A stretch of 6,221 nucleotides of DNA from Bacillota bacterium (GTDB lineage: Bacteria > Bacillota > Clostridia > Acetivibrionales > DSM-1351), in assembly GCA_023436515.1 (NCBI GenBank), contig JAEZIV010000299.1:1-6221 (forward strand). Reading direction: 5' to 3'. The stretch's first letter is position 1. Each line of letters begins with the position of its first letter. This document shows positions 5,181 to 6,221 of the stretch, in pieces. Position numbers and translations under genes: made by a program. Below the pieces are notes generated by a model. The model made no database searches. It saw only the letters and a list, made by a program, of their open reading frames with translations, and was not told the origin of the DNA.

Positions 5181-6221
5181 TTAAAGAGTTTTTTCTGCTG
5201 TCTCCAATACTGGCTCCGATTCATTTCTACGCGGAGTTTTTACAAGAGATACTATCGCTATACCTACTATTGCCGCAATCGCAGCTATAATAAATGCTGT
5301 CTGGAAATCCTTTGTTTTGCTGAAATGAGCTACTATGTATGATGAAGCCACAGCGCCTACACCAAAACCCAGGAGAACCATACCATATATCTGCGCTCCA
5401 CTTTTTGTACCCCAGAAATCTGCAGTTAATGCCGGGAACACACCCAGGAAGCCACCATATGAGAAGCCTATTACTGCAATAAGGACAAGCATCAGATATG
5501 CTTTTACAAAGGAAACAGTTACAATAGCTATACCAGTCAACACCAACAGAATTAAAATAGTTTGCTTTCTGCCAATCTTGTCGGATATCCAACCCCAGAA
5601 TACTCGTCCAAAGGAGTTACATCCTGAAATTATCATTACACCGGCAACCGCAGCGCCTTTTGACAGACCGCTGTCAGGCTGTAAACCAAGAATTTTAGCC
5701 ATTGGTATCATCATAGAGCCTGCTGCAGTAGCACACATCAGAGCAAGAGTTACAAGATAGAACTGAGGCATTCTCAGTACTTCTCCGGGTAAATAATCCC
5801 TAACAACATGCCCACCATTTTTGATAGATGGCTCCCAGTTTTTAGGCTTATAGCCCTCAGGGGGATTTTTAATAAATATGGAACCCACAAATGCAACTAC
5901 TACAAATATAACTCCAAGGAAGGCGAAAGGCTTCAAAACTCCGATATTTCCAATGAGAGCCTCAGCAAGCGGAGTGAATACAAGTCCTCCAAACCCTAGT
6001 GCTGCTACAATGATTCCTGTAACTAGACCTCTTTTGTCCGGAAACCATTTTTGACAGGTAGAGATTGTTGTAGTATACGCCATACCCATTCCAAAACCGC
6101 CTAATATTCCGTATGTAGCCCACAAAATCCAAGGTGATGATTCGGTTGTAAATTGTGCCAGGAAAAAGCCTACTCCCATTACAATACCACCGGCGATTAT
6201 TACCTTTTTAGGGTCTTTTAA
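5181..6221 (-). CDS. OFA-family MFS transporter (oxalate/formate antiporter-like), 5' end outside the window
   Basis: The frame is open to the right edge: 346 visible residues of a protein usually about 410-420 long, so roughly the first two helices are missing. The first visible residues (LKDPKKVIIAGG) look like the end of the MFS loop 2-3 motif. About ten helices follow. Family-typical features are FPDKRGLVTG (visible residues 60-69), the NPPEGY motif after helix 6 (119-124), the second-half loop motif GRVFWGWISDKIGRK (205-219), and ADFWGTKSGAQIYG near the end (267-280). OFA members carry small organic anions such as oxalate, formate or lactate, often by exchange; several clostridial relatives are annotated as lactate transporters. 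The substrate cannot be read from this sequence. The Met at 6179-6177 is internal: no Shine-Dalgarno precedes it and the upstream codons are clearly coding. The gene ends at TAA 5183-5181 and has its own terminator. Confidence 0.92.
   Translation of the reverse strand, partial: LKDPKKVIIAGGIVMGVGFFLAQFTTESSPWILWATYGILGGFGMGMAYTTTISTCQKWFPDKRGLVTGIIVAALGFGGLVFTPLAEALIGNIGVLKPFAFLGVIFVVVAFVGSIFIKNPPEGYKPKNWEPSIKNGGHVVRDYLPGEVLRMPQFYLVTLALMCATAAGSMMIPMAKILGLQPDSGLSKGAAVAGVMIISGCNSFGRVFWGWISDKIGRKQTILILLVLTGIAIVTVSFVKAYLMLVLIAVIGFSYGGFLGVFPALTADFWGTKSGAQIYGMVLLGFGVGAVASSYIVAHFSKTKDFQTAFIIAAIAAIVGIAIVSLVKTPRRNESEPVLETAEKTL

Noticed and set aside
5227..5592. 121-codon open frame on the minus strand within the transporter gene
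   Set aside because: It overlaps the OFA transporter in another frame, has a Cys/Ser/Trp-rich low-quality translation and no family features: a shadow frame.
5335..5760. 141-codon open frame on the plus strand opposite the transporter
   Set aside because: It is antisense to a well-supported gene, is Pro/Thr/Ile-rich as expected for a mirrored hydrophobic gene, and has no ribosome site.
6177..6179. ATG on the minus strand as the start of the MFS gene
   Set aside because: The frame stays open to the window edge and the 14 upstream codons read as typical MFS sequence; no ribosome site precedes this Met. The gene is partial.

Overview
The window looks like chromosomal DNA from a low-GC, spore-forming member of class Clostridia. 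The grounds are AT-rich intergenic sequence, AGGAGG-type ribosome binding sites, and a gene start that closely resembles the spore-coat transglutaminase Tgl of Bacillus. Protein style hints at the Ruminiclostridium/Clostridium cellulolyticum neighbourhood, but that is a guess. There are five annotatable genes plus a sixth cut by the left edge. I see no mobile element, CRISPR array, tRNA or rRNA.

Left block, minus strand, read from 3158 down to 1. First comes a secreted protein made almost entirely of 17 tandem tetratricopeptide (TPR) repeats (1254-3158). After an 84-bp gap follows a 325-residue protein I do not recognise (192-1169). Its stop codon overlaps, as ATGA, the start of a third gene (1-195, cut by the edge) whose 65 visible residues match the N-terminus of Tgl-type protein-glutamine gamma-glutamyltransferase. 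The overlap implies that the unknown protein and the transglutaminase are made together, possibly in the sporulating mother cell.

Middle block. A 114-bp divergent intergenic region (3159-3272) is rich in short TACTA/TAGTA repeats. It separates the TPR gene from a plus-strand five-helix membrane protein of the DUF6512 type (3273-3821), whose Shine-Dalgarno sequence unusually touches the ATG. That gene converges, with only 10 bp between stop codons, on a minus-strand membrane diguanylate cyclase (3832-4965) with about seven membrane helices, an intact GGDEF active site and an intact inhibitory RxxD site.

Right block. A 215-bp intergenic region holds a probable sigma-A promoter for the cyclase and a long hairpin terminator. 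The terminator belongs to a minus-strand OFA-family (oxalate/formate antiporter-like) MFS transporter that runs off the right edge (5181-6221). Its true start lies outside the window. The right-hand genes appear to be independent units with no evident link to the transglutaminase group. The most unusual element is the ATGA-coupled unknown gene plus transglutaminase; the rest is ordinary clostridial gene content.
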